DNA of 64,000 nt from Silvimonas amylolytica (GTDB lineage: Bacteria > Pseudomonadota > Gammaproteobacteria > Burkholderiales > Chitinibacteraceae), in the NCBI RefSeq assembly GCF_014645555.1, contig NZ_BMLY01000006.1, forward strand, positions 1 to 64,000, written 5' to 3'. The position numbers and the translations under genes are program-made. The notes under the pieces are model-generated. The model saw nothing but the letters and a program-made list of their open reading frames with translations, had not been told where the DNA came from and did no database searches. Numbering within the stretch: position 1 is the first letter of the stretch; each line of letters starts with the position of its first letter. Shown here in pieces: positions 33,187 to 42,312 of this stretch.

Positions 33187-35619
33187 TCAAGCGACCACCT
33201 TCAACGGAATAAACTCATTCCTCTGCTTACCCGCAATCCGCTCCGCCCACGGGTCGCGCAAGCCTTCCAGCGAGTACAGCAAGCGTTCATACAAAGCCTT
33301 GCGGCCAGCCTCGTCCTCGACCACTTTTTGCTTGATGTAATCCAGCCCCACGCGCTCGATGTAATGCACGGTGCGGTCCAGGTAATACGCTTCCTCGCGG
33401 TACAACTGCAGGAAGGCGCCGCTGAATTCCTTCACTTCGTCCGCCGTTTTCACCTTGCACAAGAACTGCGCTACTTCGGTCTTGATGCCGCCGTTGCCGC
33501 CGACATACAGCTCCCAGCCGCTGTCCACGGCGATCACGCCGACGTCCTTGATGCCGGCTTCGGCGCAGTTGCGCGGGCAGCCAGAGACGGCCAGTTTCAC
33601 TTTGTGCGGGCTCCACATATTGGCCAGCATGGTTTCCAGATCGATCCCCATCTGCGTGCTGTTTTGCGTACCAAAGCGGCAAAATTCGCTGCCCACGCAG
33701 GTTTTTACGGTGCGGATGGATTTGCCGTAGGCGTGGCCGGATTGCATGCCCAGATCAGCCCACACGTTGACCAGGTCTTCTTTCTTCACGCCCAGCAAGT
33801 CAATGCGCTGGCCGCCGGTGACCTTCACCATGGGGATGTGATACTTGTCGGCCACGTCGGCAATGCGGCGCAGTTCCGACGGGTTGGTCACGCCACCTTT
33901 CATTTGCGGGATCACGCTGAAGGTGCCATCTTTCTGGATGTTGGCGTGGGCACGTTCGTTGATGAAACGGCTTTGTGGATCATCCACGGCTTCTTTGGGC
34001 CAGGTGGACAACATGTAGTAGTTCACGGCCGGGCGGCAGGTGGCGCAGCCGTTGGGTGTGCGCCATTCCAGGAATTCGTACACCGCCTTGTGCGTCAGCA
34101 GCTTGTGCTCGCGGATGGCTTTGCGCACTTCGGCATGGGTGCGATCAGTACAACCGCACACCGCTTTGGTTTTGGGCGTTTCCTGGAAGCTGGAACCCAG
34201 CGTGTTCATCAGAATCTGTTCCACCAGACCAGTACAGGACCCGCAAGAACTGGCGGCTTTCGTGTGCTTTTTGACGTCATCTACCGTGAACAGGCCCTTG
34301 TCCTTGATCGCCTTGACGATGGTGCCTTTGCACACACCGTTGCAGCCGCAAACTTCGTCTTTGTCTTGCATGGCGGCAGCGCGGCTTTGGCCCTGCACGC
34401 CGGAGTCGCCAATGGCGGATTCGCCAAACATCAGGTGGTCGCGCAGGTCGTGAATGGTGCGGCCTTCACGCAAGAGCTTGAAGTACCAGCCGCCATCTGC
34501 CGTATCGCCGTACAAACAGGCGCCGACCAGCTTTTCGTCCTTGATCACCAGCTTTTTGTACACGCCACCCGCCGGGTCAGACAGGACGATGTCTTCGGTG
34601 CCGTCGCCGCCCATAAAGTCGCCCGCGCTAAAGAGGTCAATACCGGTGACTTTGAGTTTGGTCGACAGCACCGAGCCCTTGTACTGGCCGATGCCCAGGT
34701 TAGCCAGGTGGTTGGCGCAGACCTTGGCCATTTCAAACAGCGGGGCAACCAGACCATACGCCACGCCACGGTGATTCACGCATTCGCCCACGGCATAGAT
34801 ACGCGGGTCGTAGGTTTGCAGGGCGTCGCTGACCACAATACCGCGGTTGCAATGCAAACCGGCGGATTCGGCCAGCGTGGTGTTGGGGCGGATGCCGACG
34901 GCCATGACCACCAGATCTGCTGCTACCTCGGTCCCATCCTTGAAGCGCACGCCGGTGACTTCGCCGGCCTCGTTACCGAGGATTTCTGCCGTTTGTTTTT
35001 GCAGCAAAAAGCTCAGACCACGTTCTTCCAGCGATTGCTGCAACAGCTTGCCGGCGGTGATGTCCAGTTGTTTATCCAGCAGCCATTCGCCCAGGTGCAC
35101 CACTTGCACATCCATGCCGCGAATCTTCAGCCCATTGGCAGCCTCCAGTCCCAGCAAACCGCCGCCAATCACAATGGCGTTGCGTTTGACTTTGGCGGTA
35201 TCGATCATCATTTCGGTATCAAAGATGTCCCGATAGCTGATGACGCCACGCAGGTTCTTGCCGGGCACCGGCAGGATGAACGGCATGGAGCCGGTGGCCA
35301 GCAACAGTCGGTCGTATGGCACCACCGTGCCATCGTCCGCGACGACCTCACGACGGGCGCGGTTGATCTGGGTGATGGTCTTGCCGGTATGCAAGGTAAT
35401 GCCGTTGTCGGCATACCAGGACACCGGGTTCAGGATGATGTCCTTGAACTCCTGCTCGCCCGCCAGCACCGGCGAGAGCAAGATGCGGTTGTAGTTCGGG
35501 TGCGGCTCGCTGCCGAATACCGTGATGTCGTAATGGCCTGGCGCGAGCGCAAGCAGTTCTTCCACCGTACGGATGCCGGCCATACCGTTGCCGACGACGA
35601 CGAGTCTGGGTTTGTTCAT
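33187..35619 (-). CDS. nirB: NAD(P)H-dependent nitrite reductase large subunit
   Basis: An 810-residue protein. An N-terminal FAD/NAD(P)H oxidoreductase half (VVVGNGMAGIRTVEELLAL; VIGGGLLGLEAANGL) is followed by two BFD-type iron-sulfur segments (CGCNGVCKGTI and CGSCTG; CGCTDR and CATC) and the siroheme/[4Fe-4S] domain (CVGSEFCRFGTQ and SGCPRNCAEA). AGGAA precedes the ATG. It reduces nitrite to ammonium in the cytosol with NirD. Confidence 0.97.
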   Translation of the reverse strand: MNKPRLVVVGNGMAGIRTVEELLALAPGHYDITVFGSEPHPNYNRILLSPVLAGEQEFKDIILNPVSWYADNGITLHTGKTITQINRARREVVADDGTVVPYDRLLLATGSMPFILPVPGKNLRGVISYRDIFDTEMMIDTAKVKRNAIVIGGGLLGLEAANGLKIRGMDVQVVHLGEWLLDKQLDITAGKLLQQSLEERGLSFLLQKQTAEILGNEAGEVTGVRFKDGTEVAADLVVMAVGIRPNTTLAESAGLHCNRGIVVSDALQTYDPRIYAVGECVNHRGVAYGLVAPLFEMAKVCANHLANLGIGQYKGSVLSTKLKVTGIDLFSAGDFMGGDGTEDIVLSDPAGGVYKKLVIKDEKLVGACLYGDTADGGWYFKLLREGRTIHDLRDHLMFGESAIGDSGVQGQSRAAAMQDKDEVCGCNGVCKGTIVKAIKDKGLFTVDDVKKHTKAASSCGSCTGLVEQILMNTLGSSFQETPKTKAVCGCTDRTHAEVRKAIREHKLLTHKAVYEFLEWRTPNGCATCRPAVNYYMLSTWPKEAVDDPQSRFINERAHANIQKDGTFSVIPQMKGGVTNPSELRRIADVADKYHIPMVKVTGGQRIDLLGVKKEDLVNVWADLGMQSGHAYGKSIRTVKTCVGSEFCRFGTQNSTQMGIDLETMLANMWSPHKVKLAVSGCPRNCAEAGIKDVGVIAVDSGWELYVGGNGGIKTEVAQFLCKVKTADEVKEFSGAFLQLYREEAYYLDRTVHYIERVGLDYIKQKVVEDEAGRKALYERLLYSLEGLRDPWAERIAGKQRNEFIPLKVVA

Positions 35620-35676
35620 GGAGCGCTTTCCTGTTCTGTTACGGCAATCTGTTGCAGTACGAAGCGGGCGAGAAAC

Positions 35677-36879
35677 TCAAACCCGCGCGGTGGCGACGGC
35701 CCAGCCGCTGCGCCATTTGGTTTTCACCTGAGACAGGCTGATCCAGCCCAGTGCGGTCAGGCAGGCAAACAACCACAAGCCATCGGCGTAACTACCGGTG
35801 CCTTGTTTGATGGCGCCCAGGCTGGCGGTGAGCAAAAAGCCACCGACACCACCGGCCATACCGATCAAACCTGTCATGACGCCGATCTCTGCGCTGAAAC
35901 GCTGTGGCACCAGCTGGAACACGGCGCCATTACCCGCGCCCAGACACAGCATCGCGCCAATAAAGAGGGTGATCACACCCGCAGCGCCGCCCATGTTGAA
36001 ACCGGCTGCCGCGATCAATACGGTGACGGCGGCATACACCGACAGCAGCGAACGCGTGCCACCAATGCGATCAGCAATCACGCCACCCAGCGGGCGCATG
36101 GCAGAGCCCGCAAACACGCAAGCGGCGGTGCACCAGCCCGCGGTTTTGGCATCAAAGGCAAACTGGTCGTGGAAGAACCCCGGCAGCGCGCTGGCAAAAC
36201 CAGAGAAACCGCCGAAGGTGAGCGAGTAGAAAAACATGAACCACCAGGCGTCCTTGTGGCCGAGCATCTTGATGTAATCGCCAAAAGTCTTGGGCTTGAC
36301 GGTAGTGGGCGCGTCTTTGGCGCAGGTCCAGTAGTAGCCCAGCACCAGTACCAGTGGAATACAGGCAATGCCGAACACGTTCTGCCAGCCAAACGCGGCA
36401 GCCAGCGTCGGCGCAAACAGTGCGGCCAGCACCGTGCCAGAGTTACCCGCGCCGGCAATGCCCATGGCCGTACCCTGGTGTTGCGAGGGATACCAGCGCG
36501 AAGCCAGCGGCAGCGCCACGGCAAACGATGCGCCCGCCACGCCGAGGAACAAGCCCAGCAGCAAGGCGCCACCCATGGTGGAGAAACCCAGTTGCCATGC
36601 AGTCAAGAGGGCCGCAATCACGATCAGCTGGCCAATCAGACCGGCGCGTTTGGCACCGATACGATCGCTCAGTACGCCCATGACCACACGCAAGATCGCG
36701 CCGGCCAGAATCGGGGTGGCCACCATCAGCCCACGTTGCTGTGTGGTCAGGTGCAGCGTTTGTGCGATCTGGATCTGCAGCGGGCCCAGGAGGTACCAGA
36801 CCATGAAGCTCAGATCGAAATACAAAAAGGCTGCAAGCAGCGTGGGGGTATGACCAGAACGCCAGAAACTACGATCCAT
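35677..36879 (-). CDS. Nitrate/nitrite MFS transporter (NarK/NasA-type)
   Basis: A 400-residue, 12-TM NNP-family transporter. The two nitrate signatures are visible: GIAGAGNSGTVLAALFAP and GLIGMAGGVGGFLLTASLGA. GGAG lies 8 bases before the ATG at 36879. It is the first gene of the assimilation operon, and its roughly 210-base leader holds the ANTAR target and terminator. Confidence 0.94.
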   Translation of the reverse strand: MDRSFWRSGHTPTLLAAFLYFDLSFMVWYLLGPLQIQIAQTLHLTTQQRGLMVATPILAGAILRVVMGVLSDRIGAKRAGLIGQLIVIAALLTAWQLGFSTMGGALLLGLFLGVAGASFAVALPLASRWYPSQHQGTAMGIAGAGNSGTVLAALFAPTLAAAFGWQNVFGIACIPLVLVLGYYWTCAKDAPTTVKPKTFGDYIKMLGHKDAWWFMFFYSLTFGGFSGFASALPGFFHDQFAFDAKTAGWCTAACVFAGSAMRPLGGVIADRIGGTRSLLSVYAAVTVLIAAAGFNMGGAAGVITLFIGAMLCLGAGNGAVFQLVPQRFSAEIGVMTGLIGMAGGVGGFLLTASLGAIKQGTGSYADGLWLFACLTALGWISLSQVKTKWRSGWAVATARV

Positions 36880-36943
36880 GTGCGCATCTCCAGGTGCCTT
36901 GGGTTGCCCGTGTATCCGGGCATGCCGTTTGGCGTGGTGTGGC

Positions 36944-36998
36944 TGAAAAACAAAAACGGCGTCCGTTCCGCTCTTTGAAAAGAGGGAAGGGACGCCGT
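36944..36998 (-). terminator. Leader terminator of the nitrate assimilation operon
   Basis: On the minus strand ACGGCGTCC (36990-36998) pairs perfectly with GGACGCCGT (36956-36964), with an inner CTCTTT/AAAGAG helix, followed by TTTTTGTTTTT. It lies inside the leader of the transporter gene, so it can block the whole operon. Confidence 0.9.
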
Positions 36999-37026
36999 TG
37001 TCCGCAGGCAGCTTGCCGTCGTTGGC
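36990..37026 (-). promoter_or_regulatory. ANTAR-type antiterminator RNA motif (P1 and P2)
   Basis: Two small hairpins occur in tandem on the minus strand. P1 is GCC-AACGAC-GGC (37015-37026) and P2 is GGAC-AACGGC-GTCC (36990-37003). Both have six-base loops with A at position 1 and G at position 4, the known signature for binding ANTAR regulators. P2 shares bases with the 5' arm of the leader terminator, so the two are mutually exclusive. The ANTAR protein NasT is encoded about 1.3 kb upstream. Confidence 0.8.
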
Positions 37027-37098
37027 CGCTAACCCGATGAAATAATCCGGTGCATTACATACTCGCCGTACGCCATTGCACGGGAGCAATGACTACGT

Positions 37099-37114
37099 AG
37101 CAAGCGGCATGCCA
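37099..37114 (-). promoter_or_regulatory. Sigma-54 promoter of the assimilation operon
   Basis: TGGCATG-CCGC-TTGCT matches the -24/-12 consensus (TGGCACG-N4-TTGCW) with one change. It predicts transcription start near 37088 and a leader of about 209 bases. Confidence 0.75.
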
Positions 37115-37246
37115 GATCACGCCATGGGCATGAAAAAAGGCAGAAATTCTTGAATTGGCGCGGCTTTGCAGCCGGACTGGAAGGGGCGCAACGCAGTCAT
37201 GGGTATGCTGCGTTGCGGTGCATCAAGCGTAAGGGAACCGGTGTGG

Positions 37247-37263
37247 TGCACTGGCCAAGTGCA
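37247..37263. promoter_or_regulatory. Candidate NtrC enhancer site
   Basis: TGCACT-GGCCA-AGTGCA is a 17-bp perfect dyad with the TGCAC-N7-GTGCA form of NtrC sites. It lies about 165 bases upstream of the predicted sigma-54 start and directly abuts the nasS stop codon. Confidence 0.65.
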
Positions 37264-38319
37264 TTACAAGGGGGCGCTAATACCCTTGCATGTGGCGACT
37301 TCGGCATACAACGCGGTCTGGTTCACCTGCAAGGCTACCGTCTCGGGATCGACCTCGCTGCGGTTGAGTAAACCCCAGCGCTGATACTGTTGTACGAACC
37401 AGGCGCCATCGGCCACTTTGGGATAATTGACCGTGCCATCGCCAAAGAACCGAATGCCGGGTGGCTGCGCCAGCGCGCCGTAGTCGCCCAGAAAGCGCGG
37501 CGTGATCAGTGACACCGGGCAGCCGACGTACTCTGGTTGCGCCAGTGTTTGTGCGCAGTCGCGCCGGTGGTCAGGGTTATCCAGCCACTGGCAGGCATCC
37601 AGCATGGTGGCGATCAGGGCTTTGGCGGTGTTGGGGTAGAGCGCAGCGAAGTCACGGCGGCAGGCCAGGACTTTTTCCGGATGGTCAGGCCAGATTTCAC
37701 TTGTCGCCAGCAGGGTACGACCTACGCCTTCTGCTTCGGCCTTGGCGTTCCAGGGTTCACCTGCGCAAAAGCCATCCAGCAGGCCACTGGCCATGGCGTC
37801 GGTCATTTCTGGCGGTGCAATCACCACACTGCGGATCTCTCGCATCGGGTCGATGCCTTCGCGTGCCAGCCAGCTGTATAGCCACATGGCGTGCGTGCCG
37901 GTGGGGAAGGTCTGGGCAAACATCAAGGGCTTGCTGGCAGTGTCGACAATCTGGCGCAGGCTGCGGCCGCTCTTGAGCAAGCTCGCCAACGGGTTAGACA
38001 CGGTGATCGCCTGGCCATTCTGGTTGAGCGTCATCAACACGGCCATATCGGCTTGCGGGCCACCAATACCGAGTTCCACACCATAAACGAGGCCGTACAG
38101 CGTATGTGCGGCATCCAGTTCGCCACTGATCAGTTTGTCGCGTACCGCAGCCCAGGACGATTGCCGCACCAGTTCCAGTTCCAGCCCGTAACGCTGCCCC
38201 AGTTGACGGGTGTGGGCCACGACCAGTGGCGCACAGTCGGTCAGCGGCACAAAGCCCACGCGCAAACGGGGTTTTTCAGGAGCGGCAAAAGCCGGGGCGT
38301 TACTGAAAAGCGAGGACAT
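37264..38319 (-). CDS. nasS: Nitrate sensor NasS
   Basis: A 351-residue CmpA/NrtA-like binding protein without lipobox. RVGFVPLTDCAPLVVAHTRQ, GELDAAHTLYGLVYGVELG and GFCAGEPWNAKAEAEGVG are typical. In other proteobacteria NasS holds NasT inactive until it binds nitrate or nitrite. It follows nasT by 12 bases. Confidence 0.92.
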   Translation of the reverse strand: MSSLFSNAPAFAAPEKPRLRVGFVPLTDCAPLVVAHTRQLGQRYGLELELVRQSSWAAVRDKLISGELDAAHTLYGLVYGVELGIGGPQADMAVLMTLNQNGQAITVSNPLASLLKSGRSLRQIVDTASKPLMFAQTFPTGTHAMWLYSWLAREGIDPMREIRSVVIAPPEMTDAMASGLLDGFCAGEPWNAKAEAEGVGRTLLATSEIWPDHPEKVLACRRDFAALYPNTAKALIATMLDACQWLDNPDHRRDCAQTLAQPEYVGCPVSLITPRFLGDYGALAQPPGIRFFGDGTVNYPKVADGAWFVQQYQRWGLLNRSEVDPETVALQVNQTALYAEVATCKGISAPL

Positions 38320-38331
38320 CCGGTTTCTCCG

Positions 38332-38907
38332 TCAGCCGAGCAGATCGGCCATGGCGATGATCTGGCGAGCCATTTCGGCCAGCGTCACGCCTTGTTTCAT
38401 GGCTTGTGTGCGTAGCATTTCAAACGCGGCGGCTTCGGTCATGCCGCGTTTGTCCATCAACAAGCCCTTGGCCCGATCGATCAATTTGCGATCGGCCAGT
38501 TGCTGTTCCACCTTGGCAAGACGCTGGCGCAGTTTGTCGTCTTCGGCAAAGCGCACCATGGCCACTTCAATAATTGGCGACAATTTGTCGGCATCCAGCC
38601 CGTCAACCACGTAGGTGGTGACACCAGCACCCACGGCGGCACGGATCAATTGCTGGTCTGAGTCGTGCGTAAACATGACGACCGGGCGCGGAGCCAGCGC
38701 GTTCATGACCGACAGCTGCTCTAGCGTATCGCGTGAGGGGCTTTCGGTATCAATGATGACGACGTCCGGCCGCTGGCGTTCGACGCTGCCTAGCAAGGCA
38801 GTCGAGCTGGCCACGTCGGTGAGCACGTCGTAACCCTGTTGCAGCAGGATTTCGCGCAGCTCGCCAATCGGTTTGGCGGTGTCGGTCACAAGCAGGATAC
38901 GAAGCAT
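38332..38907 (-). CDS. nasT: ANTAR response regulator NasT
   Basis: A 191-residue protein with an N-terminal receiver domain (ILLVTDTAKPIGELREIL; Asp in VVIIDTESPSRD) and a C-terminal ANTAR domain (RKLIDRAKGLLMDKRGMTEA, then AFEMLRTQAMKQGVTLAEMA). ANTAR domains bind paired hexaloop hairpins and prevent leader termination. The target is the leader at 36944-37026. Confidence 0.95.
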   Translation of the reverse strand: MLRILLVTDTAKPIGELREILLQQGYDVLTDVASSTALLGSVERQRPDVVIIDTESPSRDTLEQLSVMNALAPRPVVMFTHDSDQQLIRAAVGAGVTTYVVDGLDADKLSPIIEVAMVRFAEDDKLRQRLAKVEQQLADRKLIDRAKGLLMDKRGMTEAAAFEMLRTQAMKQGVTLAEMARQIIAMADLLG

Positions 38908-38950
38908 TGAATGCGCTGAATCGGGGTTGGTTTCAGAAGTGATTCAAGCA

Positions 38951-39006
38951 AAAAACCGGCCAGCAGCGTAGCGACGCGGCACGCTTGTCGCTACGCAAAC
39001 TGGTTT
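38951..39006 (-). terminator. Terminator of the thi operon
   Basis: A 10-bp perfect stem GCGTAGCGAC/GTCGCTACGC with outer AAACCAG/CTGGCCGGTTT pairing is followed by TTTTTT on the minus strand. Confidence 0.8.
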
Positions 39007-39036
39007 GAAACAACATAAAACAAGCGCGGGCGATGC

Positions 39037-39834
39037 CTACCACCAGGCATGGAAATGATGTACCGGGCCAATGCCATGACCCACATCCAGCTGGTCGGCG
39101 GCCTTCAGTGCCGCTTGCAGCCAGGCCCGTGCAGTGGCGACCGTGTCTTCCCAGTTGTCATGTTGCGGGCGCAAGGCTGCCAGTGCGGCAGACAAAGTGC
39201 AACCCGTACCGTGCGTGTTGCGCGTTGCAATGCGCGGATTGGCAAAACGGGTTTCAGATTGTGCGGTGATCAACCAGTCCGGGCTCTCGGCGCCACCCAG
39301 ATGGCCGCCTTTCATCAAGACAGCCCTGGCACCACCGGCGATCAAAGCGTGGCCCTGGTTGCGCATTTCATCTTCAGTGGTCGCGACGTCGCACTCCAGC
39401 AGTGCGGCGGCTTCTGGCAGATTGGGCGTGATCAGTGACGAGAGAGGCAACAGGCGTTCGCGAATCGCGCTGACGGCGTCGCTCGCCAACAGCGGGTGGC
39501 CGCCTTTGGCGATCATCACGGTATCAAGCACTACATGAGCAGGTTCGTATCTGGCAAGGCCAGCGGCAACAGCCTCAATGATCGGCGCGGTTGCCAGCAT
39601 ACCCAGCTTGACGGCATCGACCCGGATGTCACTGAACACGGCGTCTATCTGCGCGGTGACGAACTCGGGTGGAACCGGGTGCACTGCGCTCACGCCCGTT
39701 GTGTTCTGGGCGGTCAGCGCCGTGAGTACGCTCATGCCATAGGCACCCAGCGCAGAGAAGGTTTTCAGATCGGCCTGGATACCGGCGCCCCCGCCGGAAT
39801 CAGAACCTGCAATGGTCAACGCATGGGCAATCAT
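39037..39834 (-). CDS. thiD: HMP kinase / HMP-phosphate kinase
   Basis: A 265-residue ribokinase-fold enzyme ([35 protein letters not shown]; anion hole [14 protein letters not shown]). It phosphorylates hydroxymethylpyrimidine twice in thiamine synthesis or salvage. Its start overlaps the thiE stop by 4 bases. Confidence 0.97.
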   Translation of the reverse strand: MIAHALTIAGSDSGGGAGIQADLKTFSALGAYGMSVLTALTAQNTTGVSAVHPVPPEFVTAQIDAVFSDIRVDAVKLGMLATAPIIEAVAAGLARYEPAHVVLDTVMIAKGGHPLLASDAVSAIRERLLPLSSLITPNLPEAAALLECDVATTEDEMRNQGHALIAGGARAVLMKGGHLGGAESPDWLITAQSETRFANPRIATRNTHGTGCTLSAALAALRPQHDNWEDTVATARAWLQAALKAADQLDVGHGIGPVHHFHAWW

Positions 39835-40469
39835 GAACGGGCTCCGGTAATTTCAGACAGTAACTGGCGCGCGGCGGCGGCTGGGTCAGCCTGGCCACAA
39901 ATGGCAGAGACGACGGCCACGCCGTCAACGCCAGCGGTAATCAAAGGGGCTGCGGTGCCCTGCTTGATGCCGCCAATGGCCACCGCAGGCAGGGTTTTGG
40001 CGCGCATCAGCCGGGCAAATTCATCCATGCCGATCACGGGCGAGGCATCGAGCTTGGTGCCAGTCGGGTAAACCGGGCCAACGCCGATGTAATCAACCAG
40101 CGCCAGGGGCACGGCGGCCAGTTGTTCTGCGTTGCTGGTCGAAAGCCCCAGAATCTTGTGTGGACCGATCAATGTGCGTACGACTGCAGGGGGCAAGTCA
40201 GACTGGCCGACATGAACGCCAGCGGCGTCTACTGCCAGTGCAATATCAATATGGTCGTTGATGATCAAAGGGATCTGGAGCGGGTCCAGGACAGCCTTCA
40301 AAGCTTGCGCGGCTTCCAGCCACCAGCGTTTTTTCTGGTTTGGGGCCCGCAACTGGATGACCGTCGCGCCGTTGAGCGCGGCGATGCGGGCGGTCTCCAC
40401 CATATTGTCCAGACCGCCGCAGAGGTCTGGATCCAGCACCAGGTAAAGCGTCAGATCAACCGGGTTCAC
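39831..40469 (-). CDS. thiE: Thiamine-phosphate synthase
   Basis: A 212-residue TIM-barrel enzyme: [42 protein letters not shown] and [11 protein letters not shown]. It joins HMP-PP and thiazole phosphate to give thiamine phosphate. It overlaps the thiM stop by 4 bases. Confidence 0.96.
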   Translation of the reverse strand: MNPVDLTLYLVLDPDLCGGLDNMVETARIAALNGATVIQLRAPNQKKRWWLEAAQALKAVLDPLQIPLIINDHIDIALAVDAAGVHVGQSDLPPAVVRTLIGPHKILGLSTSNAEQLAAVPLALVDYIGVGPVYPTGTKLDASPVIGMDEFARLMRAKTLPAVAIGGIKQGTAAPLITAGVDGVAVVSAICGQADPAAAARQLLSEITGARS

Positions 40470-41275
40470 GCGCTGATCTCCGCCAGGTTGTCAGGCTGGA
40501 TGTGGTACAGCGTATCCAGAAATGCAGCCTTGAACGAACCTGGACCGCGACTATTCCTCTGCGCGTACTGGCCAGCCATACCCGCCATGGCGCAAGCGCT
40601 GGCGACCGCATCCAGCCGGTTGCGGGCACCTGCTGTAAACGCGGCGACCAGCGCCGAGAGCGCGCAACCAGTCCCGACCACTTGTGTCATGACCGGATGG
40701 CCCCAGGGCGTGGCCAGCGTGGCTTTGCCATCGGTGATGTAGTCAATTTCGCCGGTCACCGCGACAACGGCGCCGGTCTCGTGCGCCAGGAAGCGTGCTG
40801 CATCCAGCGCGGCGTCAGAACCGGAAGTGCTATCGACACCACGGCCGCCCATGCCCGCGCCTGCCAACGCCATGATTTCTGAGGCATTGCCGCGAATTGC
40901 TGCGGGTTTCTGGCGGATCAGGTCACGGCAAAAATCAGTACGGTATTTGAGCGCGCCGACGGCGACGGGGTCGAGCGTCCAGGGTACGCCTGCCGTATTG
41001 GCCGCGCTGACGGCTTGCTCCATGACGGCAAGGCGCGCGTTGTGCAGCGTGCCGACATTGATCAGCACCGCGCCGGCAATCGATGCAAACGTGGAGACTT
41101 CCTCTTGCGCCACAATCATGGCGGGTGCTGCACCCGCAGCCAACAATACGTTGGCCGTGATTTCCTGCACCACTTCGTTGGTCAGAACGTGAACAAGCGG
41201 CCGGGCTGTGCGAAAACGCGTCAGTTCCTGGGCCAGTGTGGCCAGCGGCAAAGTAGTGGGGACGGAAGAGGACAT
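40466..41275 (-). CDS. thiM: Hydroxyethylthiazole kinase
   Basis: A 269-residue ribokinase-fold enzyme (VLTNEVVQEITANVLLAAGA; PWTLDPVAVG; RGNASEIMALAG; VVGTGCALSALVAAF). It phosphorylates thiazole alcohol for salvage. With no thiC or thiG here, thiMED looks like a salvage operon. The TPP riboswitch precedes it. Confidence 0.96.
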   Translation of the reverse strand: MSSSVPTTLPLATLAQELTRFRTARPLVHVLTNEVVQEITANVLLAAGAAPAMIVAQEEVSTFASIAGAVLINVGTLHNARLAVMEQAVSAANTAGVPWTLDPVAVGALKYRTDFCRDLIRQKPAAIRGNASEIMALAGAGMGGRGVDSTSGSDAALDAARFLAHETGAVVAVTGEIDYITDGKATLATPWGHPVMTQVVGTGCALSALVAAFTAGARNRLDAVASACAMAGMAGQYAQRNSRGPGSFKAAFLDTLYHIQPDNLAEISA

Positions 41276-41283
41276 CTTGTAAC

Positions 41284-41326
41284 GGCTCCTGGGCTATACA
41301 TGCGGATGACGCACAGACGAGGAGCC
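41284..41326 (-). promoter_or_regulatory. Riboswitch expression platform masking the thiM ribosome site
   Basis: GGCTCCT just after the aptamer can pair with AGGAGCC, which contains the AGGAG ribosome site of thiM. There is no T-run, so translational control is more likely than termination. Confidence 0.65.
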
Positions 41327-41332
41327 CTGAGA

Positions 41333-41409
41333 CTTCCCTACGCCAGCATTATCCGGATCAGGTAACGGGTATTTCTCAGCCTTTGCCAAGCGCAAAAGCA
41401 CCCCGAGTC
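41333..41409 (-). promoter_or_regulatory. TPP riboswitch (THI box)
   Basis: The minus strand carries the conserved aptamer blocks GGGGTGC, GGCTGAGAAATACCCG, ACCTGATCCGGATAATGCTG and GCGTAGGGAA in order, upstream of thiM. Confidence 0.97.
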
Positions 41410-41589
41410 AAGGACGTGATTGTCCGCCCATGCGGGTGTCAGGGCAAGCTACACAGGGAGCAGGCAAAGGGGGAAGGGTGGACGATTATCAAATGAAACC
41501 GAAAAGTCTTTCCTTTTCTGGCCGGATTATCATCGAAAACCATGAGGCATAGACTGCATCGCATCGAAGCCCAACACAGGATGACCACC

Positions 41590-42312
41590 ATGGCAACGTA
41601 TCAACAGTTTCAGAATCAGCGCGTACTGGTTGTTGGCGGTAGCTCAGGCATTGGTCTGGCTGTCGCTCAAGCTTTTGCCGAAAACGGCGCACGCGTCACC
41701 ATTGCTTCACGCTCGGCCGACAAACTGGCTCAGGCAGCAGAAGAGATTGGCAATCACGTTTCGATTGCCGCACTGGATACGACGGATAACGCCTCGATCG
41801 AAGCGTTCTTTGGCAGCGCCGAACCCTGGGATCATATTGTGATTTCCGCCGCGCAAACCCCAACCGGGCCGGTGGGCAAGCTGGCGCTGGAAGACGCATA
41901 CCAGGCCATGGACAGCAAGTTTTGGGGCGCTTACCGCATTGCGCGTGCGGCAAAGTTTGCACCGGGTGCGTCGCTGACCTTTGTGTCGGGTTTCCTGGCG
42001 GTGCGCCCCAGCAAGAATTCTGTGCTGCAAGGTGCGATCAATGCGGCGATTGAATCGCTGGCGCGCGGGTTGGCGTTAGAACTCTCGCCAGTGCGGGTCA
42101 ACACCGTATCGCCGGGCGTAATCGTCACGCCACTCTGGGACAAACTGCCGGATGCAGATCGCCAGCAGGTGTTTGCCAAAGTGGCTGACCATTTGCCCGC
42201 CAAACGTGTTGGTCAACCTCAGGACATCGCCAACGCAGTGTTGTACTTGGCCAGCACGCCGTTTGCGACAGGTTCTACCGTACTGGTAGATGGTGGCGGG
42301 GCCATTGCGTGA
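41590..42312 (+). CDS. Short-chain dehydrogenase-family protein lacking Tyr-Lys pair
   Basis: A 240-residue SDR-fold protein with the nucleotide motif VVGGSSGIG (14-22), S133 in VSGF and the closing VRVNTVSPGV. Where the catalytic YxxxK is expected it has Q147 and N151 (QGAIN), so classical hydride transfer is doubtful. ATG 41590 is chosen over in-frame ATGs at 41581 and 41542 because AGGA lies about 9 bases before it. It is coupled to the exporter gene by a 4-base overlap. Confidence 0.88.
   Translation: MATYQQFQNQRVLVVGGSSGIGLAVAQAFAENGARVTIASRSADKLAQAAEEIGNHVSIAALDTTDNASIEAFFGSAEPWDHIVISAAQTPTGPVGKLALEDAYQAMDSKFWGAYRIARAAKFAPGASLTFVSGFLAVRPSKNSVLQGAINAAIESLARGLALELSPVRVNTVSPGVIVTPLWDKLPDADRQQVFAKVADHLPAKRVGQPQDIANAVLYLASTPFATGSTVLVDGGGAIA

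Noticed and set aside
33328-36978. A 1216-codon open frame on the plus strand
   Set aside because: It is exactly antisense to nirB and the nitrate transporter, whose protein sequences are clearly conserved. The antisense translation is His/Gln/Ala-rich and has no domain.
36990-37026. Simple attenuator with leader peptide for the nitrate operon
   Set aside because: No short coding frame with control codons precedes the terminator, whereas hexaloop hairpins and nasT fit ANTAR control.
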